This document shows positions 63,950 to 64,000 of a stretch of 64,000 bases of DNA, in pieces; position 1 is the stretch's first letter, and every line of letters starts with the position of its first letter. The stretch lies in assembly GCF_016908715.1 (NCBI RefSeq), contig NZ_JAFBEK010000002.1:62001-126000 (forward strand), given 5' to 3'. The position numbers and the translations under genes were made by a program. Under the pieces are notes generated by a model, which saw only the letters and a program-made list of their open reading frames with translations, was not told the origin of the DNA and searched no databases. Source of the DNA: Leuconostoc rapi. Its GTDB lineage: Bacteria > Bacillota > Bacilli > Lactobacillales > Lactobacillaceae.

Positions 63950-64000
63950 ATGAAACATTCTTTGGTAACTGTTGCTGTTGTTGCGGCAATTGTAGGTGGC
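63950..64000 (+). CDS. Start of an exported or membrane protein, cut by the window end
   Basis: ATG 63950 follows a strong aggagg at 63934-63939. The 17 codons visible encode MKHSLVTVAVVAAIVGG, a basic start and hydrophobic core typical of a signal peptide. It follows the kinase by 34 bases and is probably in the same operon, so it may be the target or partner of the two-component system. The family cannot be told. Confidence 0.7.
   Translation, partial: MKHSLVTVAVVAAIVGG

Overview
The window is an A+T-rich, gene-dense bacterial chromosome segment. It comes from a low-GC Firmicute, most likely a lactic acid bacterium of the Leuconostoc group. That placement is inference from gene content (rpoBC, a competence-type sigma factor, comFA/comFC, sufCDSUB, leuABCD, NiCoT) and protein character; no 16S gene is present. 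I see no prophage, insertion sequence, CRISPR array or rRNA operon.

Layout. 1-5.8 kb: 3' part of rpoB, then rpoC. 6-9.3 kb: mrnC, rlmB, a ComX/SigH-like sigma factor, enolase. 9.3-14.7 kb: tag, then a polyphosphate operon (degenerate Ppx-HD protein, ppk, ppx). 14.7-17.4 kb: tRNA-Arg and a YigZ-family gene divergent from comFA-comFC. 17.4-20.4 kb: hpf, a YhgE/Pip-type membrane protein and its TetR neighbour. 20.4-24.1 kb: rpmG-secE-nusG, rplK-rplA, rplJ-rplL. 24.1-31.6 kb: an RsmC-like methyltransferase, tadA, HD protein, SRP RNA, dnaX-recR-yaaL-tmk-darA-holB-rsmI. 31.6-36.8 kb: thioesterase, galE, tRNA-Lys, an oxidoreductase, a VanY-type peptidase, a deoxynucleoside kinase, proC. 36.8-41 kb (minus strand): pepS, then cysK-cgl-cysE. 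41-44.2 kb: a degenerate GH25-like protein, a Gfo/Idh/MocA oxidoreductase, a DEAD-box helicase. 44.4-47.5 kb (minus strand): ilvD, a DUF59 gene, a BASS transporter. 47.6-61.8 kb: an XRE/TPR regulator with sufCDSUB and a second DUF59 gene, then leuABCD with an MFS transporter, a YrdC-domain protein and a NiCoT nickel/cobalt permease. 61.9-64 kb: a two-component system and the start of an exported protein.

The most striking content is a set of three ribosome-mediated attenuators, each with a short leader ORF and an intrinsic terminator. One precedes cysK-cgl-cysE: 24 codons, five of them Cys. One precedes leuABCD: 24 codons with a Val-Leu-rich run. The third lies in front of the regulator-sufCDSUB operon and encodes seven branched-chain residues in a row (ILVLLVI). 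This would tie Fe-S cluster assembly to charging of the Ile/Leu/Val tRNAs. It makes functional sense because IlvD and LeuCD, encoded alongside, are Fe-S dehydratases. The suf leader folds on paper into a five-segment relay of mutually exclusive helices. Branched-chain attenuators of this style are known for biosynthetic operons; I know of no precedent for one driving suf, but I could not search.

A second theme is loss of zinc sites. RpoC lacks the four cysteines of its second zinc site, and both DnaX and HolB lack their cysteine modules, while RpoC site 1, RecR, L33, ComFA and ComFC keep theirs. A third theme is start codons placed 5-8 nt after a TATAAT-like box with no Shine-Dalgarno sequence (mrnC, the YigZ gene/comFA, tetR), which suggests leaderless transcripts. 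Smaller oddities include a one-base slip that appears to have detached the start of the ilvD-linked DUF59 gene, a LeuA without its leucine-sensing domain, and a hairpin that may bridge a distant ribosome binding site to the pepS start.
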